DNA of 64,000 nucleotides from NCBI RefSeq assembly GCF_036636695.1, contig NZ_JAVWNW010000002.1; one strand, given 5' to 3'. Shown in pieces: positions 52,354-61,381 of the stretch. The stretch comes from Anaerorhabdus sp036636695 (GTDB lineage Bacteria > Bacillota_I > Bacilli_A > Erysipelotrichales > Erysipelotrichaceae). The position numbers and the translations under genes are program-made. Below the pieces are notes generated by a model. It saw nothing but the letters and a program-made list of their open reading frames with translations, ran no database searches and was not told the origin of the DNA. The first letter of the stretch is position 1. Each line of letters begins with the position of its first letter.

Positions 52354-54645
52354 GTGCTAAATTCAATAATTAATATTGACTTACACATTCATTCAAAACT
52401 GAGTGCATATAAAGAGGAACCAGGATTTGTTGAAAATAGCTCGGTTGATCATCTAGATGTTTTATTTAAAAAATTAGATGATCATAATATTAATTTATTT
52501 TCATTCACAGATCATAATAGGTTTGACGTTGAATTGTATGAAAAAGCATTAGAGATTATAGAGGACGAGAATAAGTATACAAATGTAAAAGGATTATTAT
52601 CTGGTGTTGAATTTGATGTTATTCTTGAAGATAAAGATGGTATGAAGCCTTGTCATATCATTACTATATTTGATACAAAAGAAAAAAAAGATAGAGAAAA
52701 AATACAAACATGTATAAATGAGGATAAGTTGTTATTACCTCAAGAATCATATACTAAAGAACGATATGAAGCGTTACTTAAAAAAATTGGTTTGAATACA
52801 ATTCTGATAGTTCATCAAAAACAATCTTTAGATATTATTGATAAAACGCATAAATCATTAAGTGGAAGTGTAAAAGACCCTTATAGTATTATTAAAATAG
52901 GGTATATTAGTGCTTTGGAATATCAGAAAAGCGCAGTGGAGGGAATTTTAAAAAACAATTTAAAAGATTTAGAAAAACAAGTTCCCTTATTTACAGGGAG
53001 CGATTGTCATCAATGGAAATATTACCCTAAACATGATAAAAACGCATCATATGAAATTGAACGTTTTACGACAATGAAATGTCTACCAACTTTTAAAGGT
53101 GTTTTACTTAGTTTGACATCTCCAAATACAAGAATCAATCTTATAAAGAAATTGAAGAAACCAAACTATTTAGAAAAGTTTAATTTGGGAGATAAAGAAG
53201 TCTCATTTGATTATGGAATAAATGCAATTGTAGGAGAAAACGGAGCTGGCAAAAGTACACTAATGAAGTTATTAAATGGTGATACTCGTGCTAACTATGT
53301 AAAACGGATTAAAAAAGATAGTGATTTTATCCTAGAGCAAACCCTTTCAGAAGATGATACACTTTTCGTGGAGCAATCAGAGATTGTGCGAAAACTGAAT
53401 GATAAACAATTGTTTGATAGTTCTTTTTATGAAGAAGTAGATAATTCAGAGTTTAAAACGGCTTATCAGGAATTTGATAAAAAATTAAAACGATTTATAG
53501 AACATAATGTAACACTTAATGAAATGTATAAAAAATTAGATAATACAAAAATAGTAATAGATCCAGAAATGGAGATTTCAACTTTCTTCTTACAAATTGA
53601 CACAACGACATTAAAATTGCAAAACACTAATGATGTAAACGAAAGAAAAGAATCATTAAAGACAATTTTATTGAATATAAAAAAAGAGATTGCAAATGAG
53701 TACTATAATGGCACACAAAAAAAATCATTAATTGAAATATACAATTCTTTCCTTGGTTTTTATAAAGAAATAGCAATAAGCTATTATAAAATAGTATGTA
53801 GTAATGGAGTTAAAAATGCTATTATCAATCAATGTAATGAATATAAGGTAAATGTAAAAACAAGACAAACTGCGGTAGATACACAGGTGTCAACATATAA
53901 GGAGAATAAACAAGCGGTTATCAGTAATTTCATATCATTTATAGAAAAAGAAAAAGAAAATAATAAATTGCCTAATTCTGTAAAAATATTGTCAAGTGAT
54001 TCAGATAAATCTGAAAATGGCTTCGTTTTCAAAAAAATTGCAAAATATTCTGGGTCAAATGTAGAAGAAGTTTATATGAAGAAAATGTTTATACAAGACT
54101 ATCAATGTATTACTAATTTATCAGAAATAAATACAAAAGAAGAAATGAAAAGAGCTATTATGGGATGTGCTAATATTAGTGATATAAATGAAAAATGGAG
54201 CACTAATTTTAAAAGATTTATGGATGAAATGACAGATAGTGATGAATTTATATTGGATGCAGGAAACGATGTAAAACAGGGAAGAACGCTTGGGCAAATT
54301 TCACTAACTTACTATAAATATCATTTAAATAGTGAGAATAGTGCTGAAGTTATATGTATAGATCAGCCAGAAGACAATATTTCTAATAATCATATTAATC
54401 AGAGTTTAATTAATTACTTAAATATACTACGGAAAGATAAACAAATCATTATAGTTACTCATAATCCACTCTTGATAATAAATTTAGATGTTGATAATGT
54501 AATACAGGTTGAATTACTAAATAATAAAATATATTGTAAATCAGGCTGTTTAGAAGATGAATCAAGTGAAATATTAAAATATATAGCAGAAAATATGGAT
54601 GGTGGAAAAGAATCAATTGAAAGGAGATACAAATTATATGACTAA
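52354..54645 (+). CDS. PHP-domain plus ABC-type ATPase protein, Ppl/TrlF-like (763 aa)
   Basis: N-terminal PHP phosphoesterase domain (about 1-250) with metal-binding HIH (H11, H13), FTDHNRFD, IVHQKQS and TGSDCHQ. Then an SMC/ABC-type ATPase: Walker A GENGAGKS (294-301), a long helical insert (about 340-600), signature-like LGQISL, Walker B CIDQPEDN (D670) and H-loop VTHNP. Such fusions are known as the single-gene Ppl anti-phage system (Gao et al. 2020) and as TrlF-family ATPases. Start GTG 52354 follows GGGGGTG. Defence is an inference from family and island setting. Confidence 0.85.
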   Translation: MLNSIINIDLHIHSKLSAYKEEPGFVENSSVDHLDVLFKKLDDHNINLFSFTDHNRFDVELYEKALEIIEDENKYTNVKGLLSGVEFDVILEDKDGMKPCHIITIFDTKEKKDREKIQTCINEDKLLLPQESYTKERYEALLKKIGLNTILIVHQKQSLDIIDKTHKSLSGSVKDPYSIIKIGYISALEYQKSAVEGILKNNLKDLEKQVPLFTGSDCHQWKYYPKHDKNASYEIERFTTMKCLPTFKGVLLSLTSPNTRINLIKKLKKPNYLEKFNLGDKEVSFDYGINAIVGENGAGKSTLMKLLNGDTRANYVKRIKKDSDFILEQTLSEDDTLFVEQSEIVRKLNDKQLFDSSFYEEVDNSEFKTAYQEFDKKLKRFIEHNVTLNEMYKKLDNTKIVIDPEMEISTFFLQIDTTTLKLQNTNDVNERKESLKTILLNIKKEIANEYYNGTQKKSLIEIYNSFLGFYKEIAISYYKIVCSNGVKNAIINQCNEYKVNVKTRQTAVDTQVSTYKENKQAVISNFISFIEKEKENNKLPNSVKILSSDSDKSENGFVFKKIAKYSGSNVEEVYMKKMFIQDYQCITNLSEINTKEEMKRAIMGCANISDINEKWSTNFKRFMDEMTDSDEFILDAGNDVKQGRTLGQISLTYYKYHLNSENSAEVICIDQPEDNISNNHINQSLINYLNILRKDKQIIIVTHNPLLIINLDVDNVIQVELLNNKIYCKSGCLEDESSEILKYIAENMDGGKESIERRYKLYD

Positions 54646-54952
54646 AGAAATTAAAATTATTTTAGAGAAGGATAATTCTTTAAAACTTAAATGCAATGAA
54701 AAAATTATTGATATAAAAGAAAATACAATTTCATCTTTAGACATTTATCAATTAATGGAATATAATTACGGAGATATTTATACTGTTAAATTGGAAAATA
54801 ATGGAGGTAAAGAAGATATTGCTAAACCAATAAAAGAGATGTTTGACAAGGTTGTAATAGAATTAAATGAAATGAAATCACCAGATGAACGATTTGAAGA
54901 AGAGTTAAATGAGTTAGAAGATGAAAAAATAGATGAATTTGATGATTTATAA
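54638..54952 (+). CDS. Small acidic partner of the PHP-ATPase (104 aa)
   Basis: Overlaps the ATPase gene by 8 bp; ATG 54638 follows AAAGGAG inside the end of that gene, so it is translationally coupled. Beta-rich N-terminal half and a C-terminal 30 residues very rich in Glu and Asp (EELNELEDEKIDEFDDL). I find no known family. Tight coupling suggests a protein that binds or restrains the PHP-ATPase. Confidence 0.7.
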   Translation: MTKEIKIILEKDNSLKLKCNEKIIDIKENTISSLDIYQLMEYNYGDIYTVKLENNGGKEDIAKPIKEMFDKVVIELNEMKSPDERFEEELNELEDEKIDEFDDL

Positions 54953-55043
54953 AATTTTATAATTTTCAACAAAATATGCTGGAATCAGAAAATATAAATG
55001 GCTTTGATATACGATATCAAGGCTTTTTTCATCTTATGCTAAC

Positions 55044-55529
55044 TTAAAAAATAATCATTCTATGGTCGGAGTATAAAAACTCATTACTTTGCTTATTCTG
55101 AATATAATATGGTGTAATGAATGTAGTGTTGTTGTTGAAGTCGGTAAGTGAGGTGTGTATAAGTACGTAATCTATTCTTGTGTCAGCAATAAATGTATTT
55201 TGCTTTGTTTCACTATCTAAATCTATGTATTCATTGCTTATAATTCATTTCATTTGTCTTGTAAACATATTTTGCTTCAAGAGATTAACATTGAAATCTC
55301 CAATTAGTATCAAATCTTTAGATTTTGAATAAGCTAATAATTTATCCTATAATGTATCTATCTGCTTACTACGTTTTAAGTTATCTCTTTTATTCACATA
55401 GATGGGACAATGCAAACCTAGAATGTTGATAGTGTTATTATTAATAGATAGTTCTAATTCAATTAGTCGAAGTTTGAAAGGTATATCATCAATCATAGGA
55501 ACAGCCTTTGTGTATGTTTTAAATTCTCT
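55044..55529 (-). pseudogene. Endonuclease/exonuclease/phosphatase-family remnant
   Basis: Minus-strand reading in one frame gives the family motifs NILGLHCPIYVNKRDN, LIGDFNVN, RIDYVLIH and YSDHRMI, the last with the catalytic Asp-His pair. Two in-frame stops interrupt it and the first part of the gene is missing: a stop lies at 55530-55532. It is a decayed EEP (Mg-dependent DNase I-like) gene. Confidence 0.7.
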
Positions 55530-55550
55530 TTAATTAAAAGAACATATAAG

Positions 55551-55605
55551 TAGATTAAAACATGTGATAACCCTTTTCATTAAAGGCTAAGCACGTGTTT
55601 TTTTA
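55551..55605. repeat. lysS-terminator-like repeat, middle copy
   Basis: The 55-bp sequence from TAGATTAAAACA to the T tract matches 56318-56372 at 45 of 55 positions and forms a weaker version of the lysS terminator hairpin. An extra copy inside the island suggests more than one insertion event. Confidence 0.6.
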
Positions 55606-55745
55606 TTTTTATAAGATTTCATGGATAAGGTATAAAAAATGTCGATTTTTGTATCAAAAAATTCGAATAAAAATACTGATGAGGTAGAACTGCAAAAAAA
55701 TGGGGGTACAATATACCTAAATAATCATAAGGGGAGAGCATAATT

Positions 55746-56115
55746 ATGAAAAAGGTAATACTTAGTCTAACAGTAATGTTTTTTGTAGATTGCGCTAGCA
55801 AACCTGCTGTTTAACCAACACCAGAGGCAACATCTGAACAAACTGTAGAGCCAACAGCTGAATTATTACCGACTATATATAATTTCTTTATAGATGAAAA
55901 TCTTACAAATACAGTCACTCCAAGATCATTTTGTGAATATTTAGAAAGAAGATATAAATTATACACATTATATAAATACAAATGGTGAAATAAAATTCAT
56001 AGGTGATGATGATTTCTATGAGTGTGAAACAGATATTGAAGATGTATTTGATGGAACATATAAGACAACAGAAGAATATTGCCCTGAAGCATTTGAAAAA
56101 ATAACAGCTAAATAA
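55746..56115 (+). pseudogene. Decayed lipoprotein gene
   Basis: ATG 55746 after AAGGGGAG opens a signal peptide with lipobox FVDC and then CASKPA, like the start of the intact lipoprotein at 40084 (CASKPK). A TAA at 55812-55814 stops it at 22 codons. The frame continues as a P/T/E-rich linker, is lost by a frameshift near 55975, and in another frame runs to TAA 56113 with an Asp/Glu-rich C-terminus. Confidence 0.7.
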
Positions 56116-56268
56116 AGTGAGTATAATTAAGTAGAATTATTCTGATAAATACAAAGATTAATGTGTCAAAATAGTGTCGATTTCTCATAAATAGATGGTT
56201 TCTAGAAATTGGAGTTAAAGAATATCCTTTATTTAAAGGTAAATTCAATCATAGTTTTAATTGCATAG

Positions 56269-56302
56269 TATTCCCTCACATGAAGCATAGACAAGACTAA
56301 TT
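56269..56302 (+). repeat. 34-bp direct repeat, right copy
   Basis: Copy of the lysS 3' end (FPHMKHRQD codons and stop) with one difference from 52075-52108. The bases before it do not resemble lysS, so it is only the gene's end. It lies directly before the terminator copy that was probably the original lysS terminator. Confidence 0.8.
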
Positions 56303-56317
56303 TGCATATATTTTGAA

Positions 56318-56372
56318 TAGATTAAAACACATGATAATACTTTTAAGCAAAGGTTAGTCACGTGTTTTTTTA
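56318..56372. terminator. Right-end lysS-type terminator
   Basis: AAAACACATGA...TCACGTGTTTTTTT hairpin with imperfect pairing, followed by T. Likely the original lysS terminator; it can also serve the convergent oleate hydratase gene. Confidence 0.65.
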
Positions 56373-56386
56373 ATCCAATCACTTTT

Positions 56387-58153
56387 TTACAGAAGATGAT
56401 AACGAATAAGTAATTCCTCAATAATGGTTCCTTGTATTTTTTTGAAAGCTTTCTTTTCTACTAGTTTTAAAACAGCTGGAATTTTTAAGTCCGTAATTTT
56501 CTCACCATCCATCATTTTAGAAGTTGCATCTAAAAGATAGCGAATATCATAACATGAAGCGAATACTTCTGGAACACCACGATCAATATCGAGTAAAGTA
56601 TATACAGCTTCCATTGCAGTTCTCACTGAATATTCAGTAGTGAAAACACAGTCACGTTTTGTTTCAGCAAATTGACCAATAAAGGCAAAATTAACAGCTC
56701 CTTCAGGTACAACAAGAGGTCGGTCTCCTTTAGTGCGGGGCATAAAGAAGGCAGTAATATAAGGCATCATACATGGAATACAAGTTGCAGATTGAGCATA
56801 TTCTTCAATGCGTTCTGTAGGAACACCAAGATGGTATAACCATTCCATTGTGATTTCTCTACCTGTACATTCTTTCATTGGCTTTTTAATATAATCGCCA
56901 GGAACATTTGTATATAACCCATAGAACCAAATAACAATCTTATTATCAGGTTGAGATTTGAAATGAGGTTGGCGATTAATAGTCCAACTACATAACCAAC
57001 TAGAGTCTTTAACGGTTACAATACCACCAGTCACAACTTTTCCACTATGAGGATCACGTTTACATATTTTTTCAATGTATGGTGTTATTGTATTATCATT
57101 AAGGGTAATTGTAGCTGATTCCCAATTGGTCTTTTCAATATTTGTACAGTATTTTTCTGGATGTCCAAAAGACATATCTTGTTTGGCAATCTTTTTCCAT
57201 AGTTCCCAACAACCTCCAGGTTGTGTGTTCAATAAAGGAGCATGTTCATCATTACCAAGTGTTGAGTTTTCAGTACAGCTGCCATTTGTGATGAAAACAA
57301 GATCAGTATCTAATAAATCAATTTGGCCTAATGCTTGATTTTGTTCAATTATAATTCGTTTAGCACGTTTTTCGTTGTTATTTTTTTCGAACTCTACATC
57401 GACTACTTTGGTATTGTAGATAAAGTTTACATGATGATGTTCTAAATATTTAAGCATTGGTAATATAAGTGATTCATATTGATTATATTTAGTAAATTTT
57501 AGGGCTGAAAAATCAGGTAATCCACCAATATGATGGATGAATCGTTGTATATATAATTTCATTTCTAATGCACTATGCCATTTTTCAAAAGCGAACATAG
57601 TTTGCCAATATAACCAAAAGTTTGATTTATAAAATTCTTCATCAAATACATCATCAATTGTTTTATCATAAAGATCTTCATCTTTAGTCATAAATAATTT
57701 TGTGATTTCCATTGCTCCTTTTTGAGATAAGTTGAATTTATTGTTTGTTTTTGCATCTTCACCTTGATTAAGGGTAGCACGACATAAAGAATAATTAGGA
57801 TCTTTTTTATTGAGCCAATAAAATTCATCTAGAACAGATGCATCGGGTATCTCAAGAGAAGGAATGGAACGGAATAAATCCCATAAACACTCAAAATGAT
57901 CTTCCATTTCTCTTCCACCACGAATGATAAATCCTTTATTTGGGTCATTAATACCATCACAAGCACCACCTGCGATGTTGAGTTCTTCAAAGATATGAAT
58001 GTTTTGTCCTTTCATTTGACCATCACGAATTAAAAAACAAGCTCCTGCTAAAGATGCAAGTCCACTTCCTACAAAATAGGCAGATTTTAAATCGACATCT
58101 TTAGGTTTTAAAGGTTTTGCGAAAGCTTCATAATTTCCATTTGAATAATACAT
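56387..58153 (-). CDS. ohyA: Oleate hydratase (588 aa)
   Basis: FAD protein of the myosin-cross-reactive-antigen family, hydrating oleic acid to 10-hydroxystearic acid, which may detoxify host or dietary unsaturated fatty acids. FAD-binding motif VGSGLASLAGACFLIRDG, then GGREMEDHFECLWDLF with the catalytic Glu, and VNFAFIGQFAETKRDCVFTTEYSVR at the C-terminal half. ATG 58153 follows AAGGAGG; an upstream frame to 58216 is rejected. A TetR gene lies just upstream on the same strand. Confidence 0.93.
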   Translation of the reverse strand: MYYSNGNYEAFAKPLKPKDVDLKSAYFVGSGLASLAGACFLIRDGQMKGQNIHIFEELNIAGGACDGINDPNKGFIIRGGREMEDHFECLWDLFRSIPSLEIPDASVLDEFYWLNKKDPNYSLCRATLNQGEDAKTNNKFNLSQKGAMEITKLFMTKDEDLYDKTIDDVFDEEFYKSNFWLYWQTMFAFEKWHSALEMKLYIQRFIHHIGGLPDFSALKFTKYNQYESLILPMLKYLEHHHVNFIYNTKVVDVEFEKNNNEKRAKRIIIEQNQALGQIDLLDTDLVFITNGSCTENSTLGNDEHAPLLNTQPGGCWELWKKIAKQDMSFGHPEKYCTNIEKTNWESATITLNDNTITPYIEKICKRDPHSGKVVTGGIVTVKDSSWLCSWTINRQPHFKSQPDNKIVIWFYGLYTNVPGDYIKKPMKECTGREITMEWLYHLGVPTERIEEYAQSATCIPCMMPYITAFFMPRTKGDRPLVVPEGAVNFAFIGQFAETKRDCVFTTEYSVRTAMEAVYTLLDIDRGVPEVFASCYDIRYLLDATSKMMDGEKITDLKIPAVLKLVEKKAFKKIQGTIIEELLIRYHLL

Positions 58154-58220
58154 AAGTAATTCCTCCTTGTTTATGAAACTATCATAGACCGGTAAAACAA
58201 TGAGGAATATAGACAAAAAA

Positions 58221-58251
58221 AGAACAGTGTCTAATATTTAGACAAAGTTCT
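58221..58251. promoter_or_regulatory. 31-bp dyad between tetR and ohyA: operator or terminator
   Basis: AGAAC (58221-58225), TGTCTAA (58228-58234), centre TAT, TTAGACA (58238-58244), GTTCT (58247-58251), all paired except a two-base step. On the minus strand it is followed by seven T, so it can terminate tetR; it also lies just ahead of a TAGACA-16-TATATT promoter-like pair for ohyA. It may serve both uses. Confidence 0.6.
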
Positions 58252-58262
58252 ATATTTGTATA

Positions 58263-58805
58263 TTAAATCATATATTTTAAAATATCCCCAGACATAATTC
58301 TCTCAATCCGTTTTGTAATTAAGTGATAATCAGTATGCATACCATTCTTAATCCATTCTAATATAGTTCCTACAATTGCATAAGCAATAAAACGTTCCAT
58401 GAATCGTTTATCTTCTAATGATAAGATTTTATCTTGATCAAGTTCACTAATAACTATATCTAAATAATGATTTTGAATATCATATAAATAACGTTCAATA
58501 ACTTCACGGCTGACTGAGTGATAAACATTCATAAAGAAATTTTTATTCTCAAGCATATATGCAAAGACATTTTCAAGGCAAATAGCCCAGTTTGCATAGC
58601 TGACTTCTGCTTGAATTGCATTTTTTGTTTCGCTAACAAAAATCCAATCTAAAAGCGCATAGATATCTTGAAAGTGATAATAAAATGTTTGACGATTAAC
58701 ATCGCAATCTTCAGCAATATCAGTCACAGTTATATTATCTAAAGTTTTAACACTTAACATTTTCTTAAGTGAATTAGCTAAAGCAATTTTAGTTAGTTCT
58801 TTCAT
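58263..58805 (-). CDS. TetR-family regulator, DhaS/TetR_C-like (180 aa)
   Basis: Helix-turn-helix ITVTDIAEDCDVNRQTFYYHFQD (about residues 25-47) typical of the TetR branch with the short helical C-terminal domain. ATG 58805 (MKELTKIALANSLKKML) follows GAGGTG. It is 109 bp upstream of ohyA on the same strand, so fatty-acid-dependent control of ohyA is a reasonable idea. Confidence 0.82.
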   Translation of the reverse strand: MKELTKIALANSLKKMLSVKTLDNITVTDIAEDCDVNRQTFYYHFQDIYALLDWIFVSETKNAIQAEVSYANWAICLENVFAYMLENKNFFMNVYHSVSREVIERYLYDIQNHYLDIVISELDQDKILSLEDKRFMERFIAYAIVGTILEWIKNGMHTDYHLITKRIERIMSGDILKYMI

Positions 58806-58821
58806 AAAACACCTCTTCATT

Positions 58822-58834
58822 TAGTACAATACTA
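58822..58834. promoter_or_regulatory. Small palindrome upstream of tetR
   Basis: TAGTA (58822-58826), CAA, TACTA (58830-58834), next to a TAAAAT -10-like box on the minus strand 17 bp before the tetR start. Possible autoregulatory site, different in sequence from the 58221 dyad. Confidence 0.35.
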
Positions 58835-59061
58835 TTTTACCATAGAAAAAATCTTTAGAAATGTATTAGAATCATAGATTAATCGGATAGCGTGAGTAGT
58901 GATTTAATTTTCTGACAGATACTGTATATTTGTTAATTGGGAATATGTCTTGTTTTACAGTATCAAGAAGATTATGCAAAAAAAAGATTTAATTCTTTTT
59001 GTGAATGGTATAATAAAAGAAATCAATCCATGTAGATAACATGGAAAATAAGGAGACGATA

Positions 59062-59979
59062 ATGAAATATTTAATTGTGAATAATGAAATTCCTAAATGC
59101 TCTGAAATTGGTATAGGATGTATGCGAATTGGTGGTATGTCTAGTGAAGAAATTGATACGCTAATTACCACAGCGTTAGATTGCGGCATTAATTTTTTTG
59201 ACCACGCTGATATTTATGGTGGTGGAAAATCAGAAGAGTTATTTGGTGAATGGCTAGAGAAAAATAAAGATAGAAGAAGTGAATTAGTAATTCAATCAAA
59301 ATGCGGAATAAGAAAAGGATATTATGATTTTTCTAAGGATTACATTTTAGAATCAGTAGATAATATTTTAAAACGCTTAAAGACAGACTATCTTGATATA
59401 TTATTGCTTCATCGTCCAGATGCATTAATGGAGGTTGAACAAATTGCGGAAGCATTCAATATTTTGAAAGATGAAGGAAAAGTTCGTGCGTTTGGACTTT
59501 CAAATGTGAATGCAATACAAATGGAACTAATTCAAAGTGAGTTGGATCAGTCTATTCTTATTAATCAATTACAATTTAGTTTAGCGCATACTGGATTAAT
59601 CGATTCGGGTATAAATGCAAATCATCCATCTATGGCTGGTGAAGCAAGAGATGGTGGTACATATGAATATTGTCGTCTGAATAATATTATTATCCAAGCG
59701 TGGTCACCATTACAATATGGCTTTTTTGAAGGGACATTCTTAGGATGTGATAAATATCCTGAATTGAATGAAGTCATCGATAGACTCGCTGAAAAATATG
59801 ATGTTAAACCTGAAGCCATAGCAATCGCATGGATATTACGCTTACCAATGGGAATTCAAGCAATTGTAGGAACTACTAGCCCAGAACGAATCAAAAATAT
59901 TGCAAAGGGATCAGATATTGAACTTACTAAAGTAGAGTGGTATGAATTGTATCGTGCTGCTGGAAATCTATTACCTTAA
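59062..59979 (+). CDS. Aldo/keto reductase (305 aa)
   Basis: NADPH-dependent oxidoreductase of the AKR superfamily, TIM barrel. Catalytic Asp and Tyr in NFFDHADIYGGG, Lys in VIQSKCG, His in DILLLHRPD. The C-terminal RIKNIAKGSDIELTKVEWY fits the YdhF-like AKR group. ATG 59062 follows AAGGAG. It stands alone. Confidence 0.9.
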   Translation: MKYLIVNNEIPKCSEIGIGCMRIGGMSSEEIDTLITTALDCGINFFDHADIYGGGKSEELFGEWLEKNKDRRSELVIQSKCGIRKGYYDFSKDYILESVDNILKRLKTDYLDILLLHRPDALMEVEQIAEAFNILKDEGKVRAFGLSNVNAIQMELIQSELDQSILINQLQFSLAHTGLIDSGINANHPSMAGEARDGGTYEYCRLNNIIIQAWSPLQYGFFEGTFLGCDKYPELNEVIDRLAEKYDVKPEAIAIAWILRLPMGIQAIVGTTSPERIKNIAKGSDIELTKVEWYELYRAAGNLLP

Positions 59980-60100
59980 CAGTTATATAAAATATATTAA
60001 AGAATAAAAATTAATTTATATATTATGTAAATATTAATTTTGTAGAATGATTTATTATTTTATTTCGTAAGAAAATCTGTTTAAATAAAATTTAAAATAG

Positions 60101-60132
60101 AAGAGCGTGTATCATTGTAGATACACGCTCTT
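60101..60132. terminator. Bidirectional terminator, reductase and cyclase genes
   Basis: A 13-bp stem, AAGAGCGTGTATC (60101-60113) with GATACACGCTCTT (60120-60132) around ATTGTA. Confidence 0.88.
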
Positions 60133-60133
60133 T

Positions 60134-61255
60134 CTAATTATTTGACCAATGATAGATTTGATTTTTGCCATTAGTTTTAGCTTTGTATAAAGCAGAATCA
60201 GCATAATCAAGTAGTTGTAAATGTGACTCTGCTTGGGTTTCAAATAAGGTTGCATAGCCAGCACTTATAGTAATTGAACAACGAACACAACCAGAATGTG
60301 GAATGTTTAAGTTTTGAACAGCTGTAATAAAATCAGTCATTTCTTTTTCAATAATATCAGGCTTTGTAATTTGAGCAACAACCACAAATTCTTCACCACC
60401 ATAACGTGCTAGAAAATATTTTTTTGAGAAAGCAACTTTTTTCAACGCCTCACTTACTTTTGTTAAGCAAAGGTCACCTTGAATGTGCCCATAGGTATCA
60501 TTGTAGGCTTTGAAATCATCGATGTCTAAAATCATTACTAGAAAATCTTTCTTTGTTGCAATACTACGGTAAAATAACTTTTCAATATATAAATCAAATC
60601 CTCTACGATTGGGCATCCGTGTCAATTCATCTGTTGTTGATTGTCGTCTGAAGAAGCTCTTTGCATGAATGTTTTCTAGTTGCATATTGATGATTGTGAT
60701 ATCAAAGCCGATACTGACAATCATACAGCAAAGGGCATTAAGAATGTCTGTATTTGTAAGAAATGAATTACTACCTTTTACTAAGAATGTTGTGATACAA
60801 AAAGCAATAGCTGCAGCAATGGATAAGATAACAGAATAAATAGGTTTAGCAACATGTAGTATTGGAATAATCATTAAAAATACAAAGAATGTTATGGCAG
60901 GCAATTCTGGGGTAATTACTGTCCCAACAATAATTGATAAGGCGAAGATTGATATTGCAAAGATATAATAAAAGAGTCGTATATATCTTCTATGTTTATT
61001 GACATAAGTTAACGTTAAAAATGATAAAACACAGTAGAAAAAAGTGAAAAATAGATAGAAATATTTTAATTGATTAACAAGAGAGTTATTAGGCAATGTT
61101 ATTAAAAATAGAAAAAGACACATTCCTGTTGAAAAAGTAACAGAACGTTTTAGCAATGTGTAGTTTGTTTTCTCAAGTTCGATATGGTTTTCTTCATAAA
61201 ATGAAGCATCTACACACCCAAAAAACAAGTTGTTTACTACTTCAATAAACTTCAT
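60134..61255 (-). CDS. Membrane diguanylate cyclase, GGDEF domain (373 aa)
   Basis: Six hydrophobic segments (about 35-190) followed by a GGDEF domain (about 205-370). Signature ARYGGEEFVVVA is intact, so it can make c-di-GMP from two GTP. The R-x-x-D inhibitory site is absent: the residues before are SKKYFLA. No EAL, HD-GYP or PilZ gene is nearby. Confidence 0.88.
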   Translation of the reverse strand: MKFIEVVNNLFFGCVDASFYEENHIELEKTNYTLLKRSVTFSTGMCLFLFLITLPNNSLVNQLKYFYLFFTFFYCVLSFLTLTYVNKHRRYIRLFYYIFAISIFALSIIVGTVITPELPAITFFVFLMIIPILHVAKPIYSVILSIAAAIAFCITTFLVKGSNSFLTNTDILNALCCMIVSIGFDITIINMQLENIHAKSFFRRQSTTDELTRMPNRRGFDLYIEKLFYRSIATKKDFLVMILDIDDFKAYNDTYGHIQGDLCLTKVSEALKKVAFSKKYFLARYGGEEFVVVAQITKPDIIEKEMTDFITAVQNLNIPHSGCVRCSITISAGYATLFETQAESHLQLLDYADSALYKAKTNGKNQIYHWSNN

Positions 61256-61328
61256 TTGCTAGCCTCCAAAATTCATATGAAAATCATAGCACAAACGGAT
61301 ACTAATTCCTAGTTAGTGCGATGTAGTG

Positions 61329-61362
61329 TTGACAAACAGTTATATACTGTTATATACTGTTT
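61329..61362 (+). promoter_or_regulatory. Promoter and operator of the YtrA-ABC operon
   Basis: TTGACA (61329-61334), then TATACT at 61353-61358 (18-bp spacer). The block from AAACAGT (61334-61340) to ACTGTTT (61356-61362) holds two tandem TATATACTGT units and an outer inverted repeat, a likely GntR/YtrA operator. Confidence 0.65.
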
Positions 61363-61381
61363 ACAAGCAGAGGAGGAGACT

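Larger units (their letters stand above)
52109..56302. mobile_element. Genomic island of about 4.2 kb at the lysS 3' end
   Basis: Bounded by the 34-bp repeat. It contains a terminator, a PHP-ATPase gene, an overlapping small acidic gene and two decayed genes. No integrase, transposase or relaxase is seen, so it is a remnant or was moved by a protein acting in trans. The coding part reads as more AT-rich than flanking genes by eye. Confidence 0.6.
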
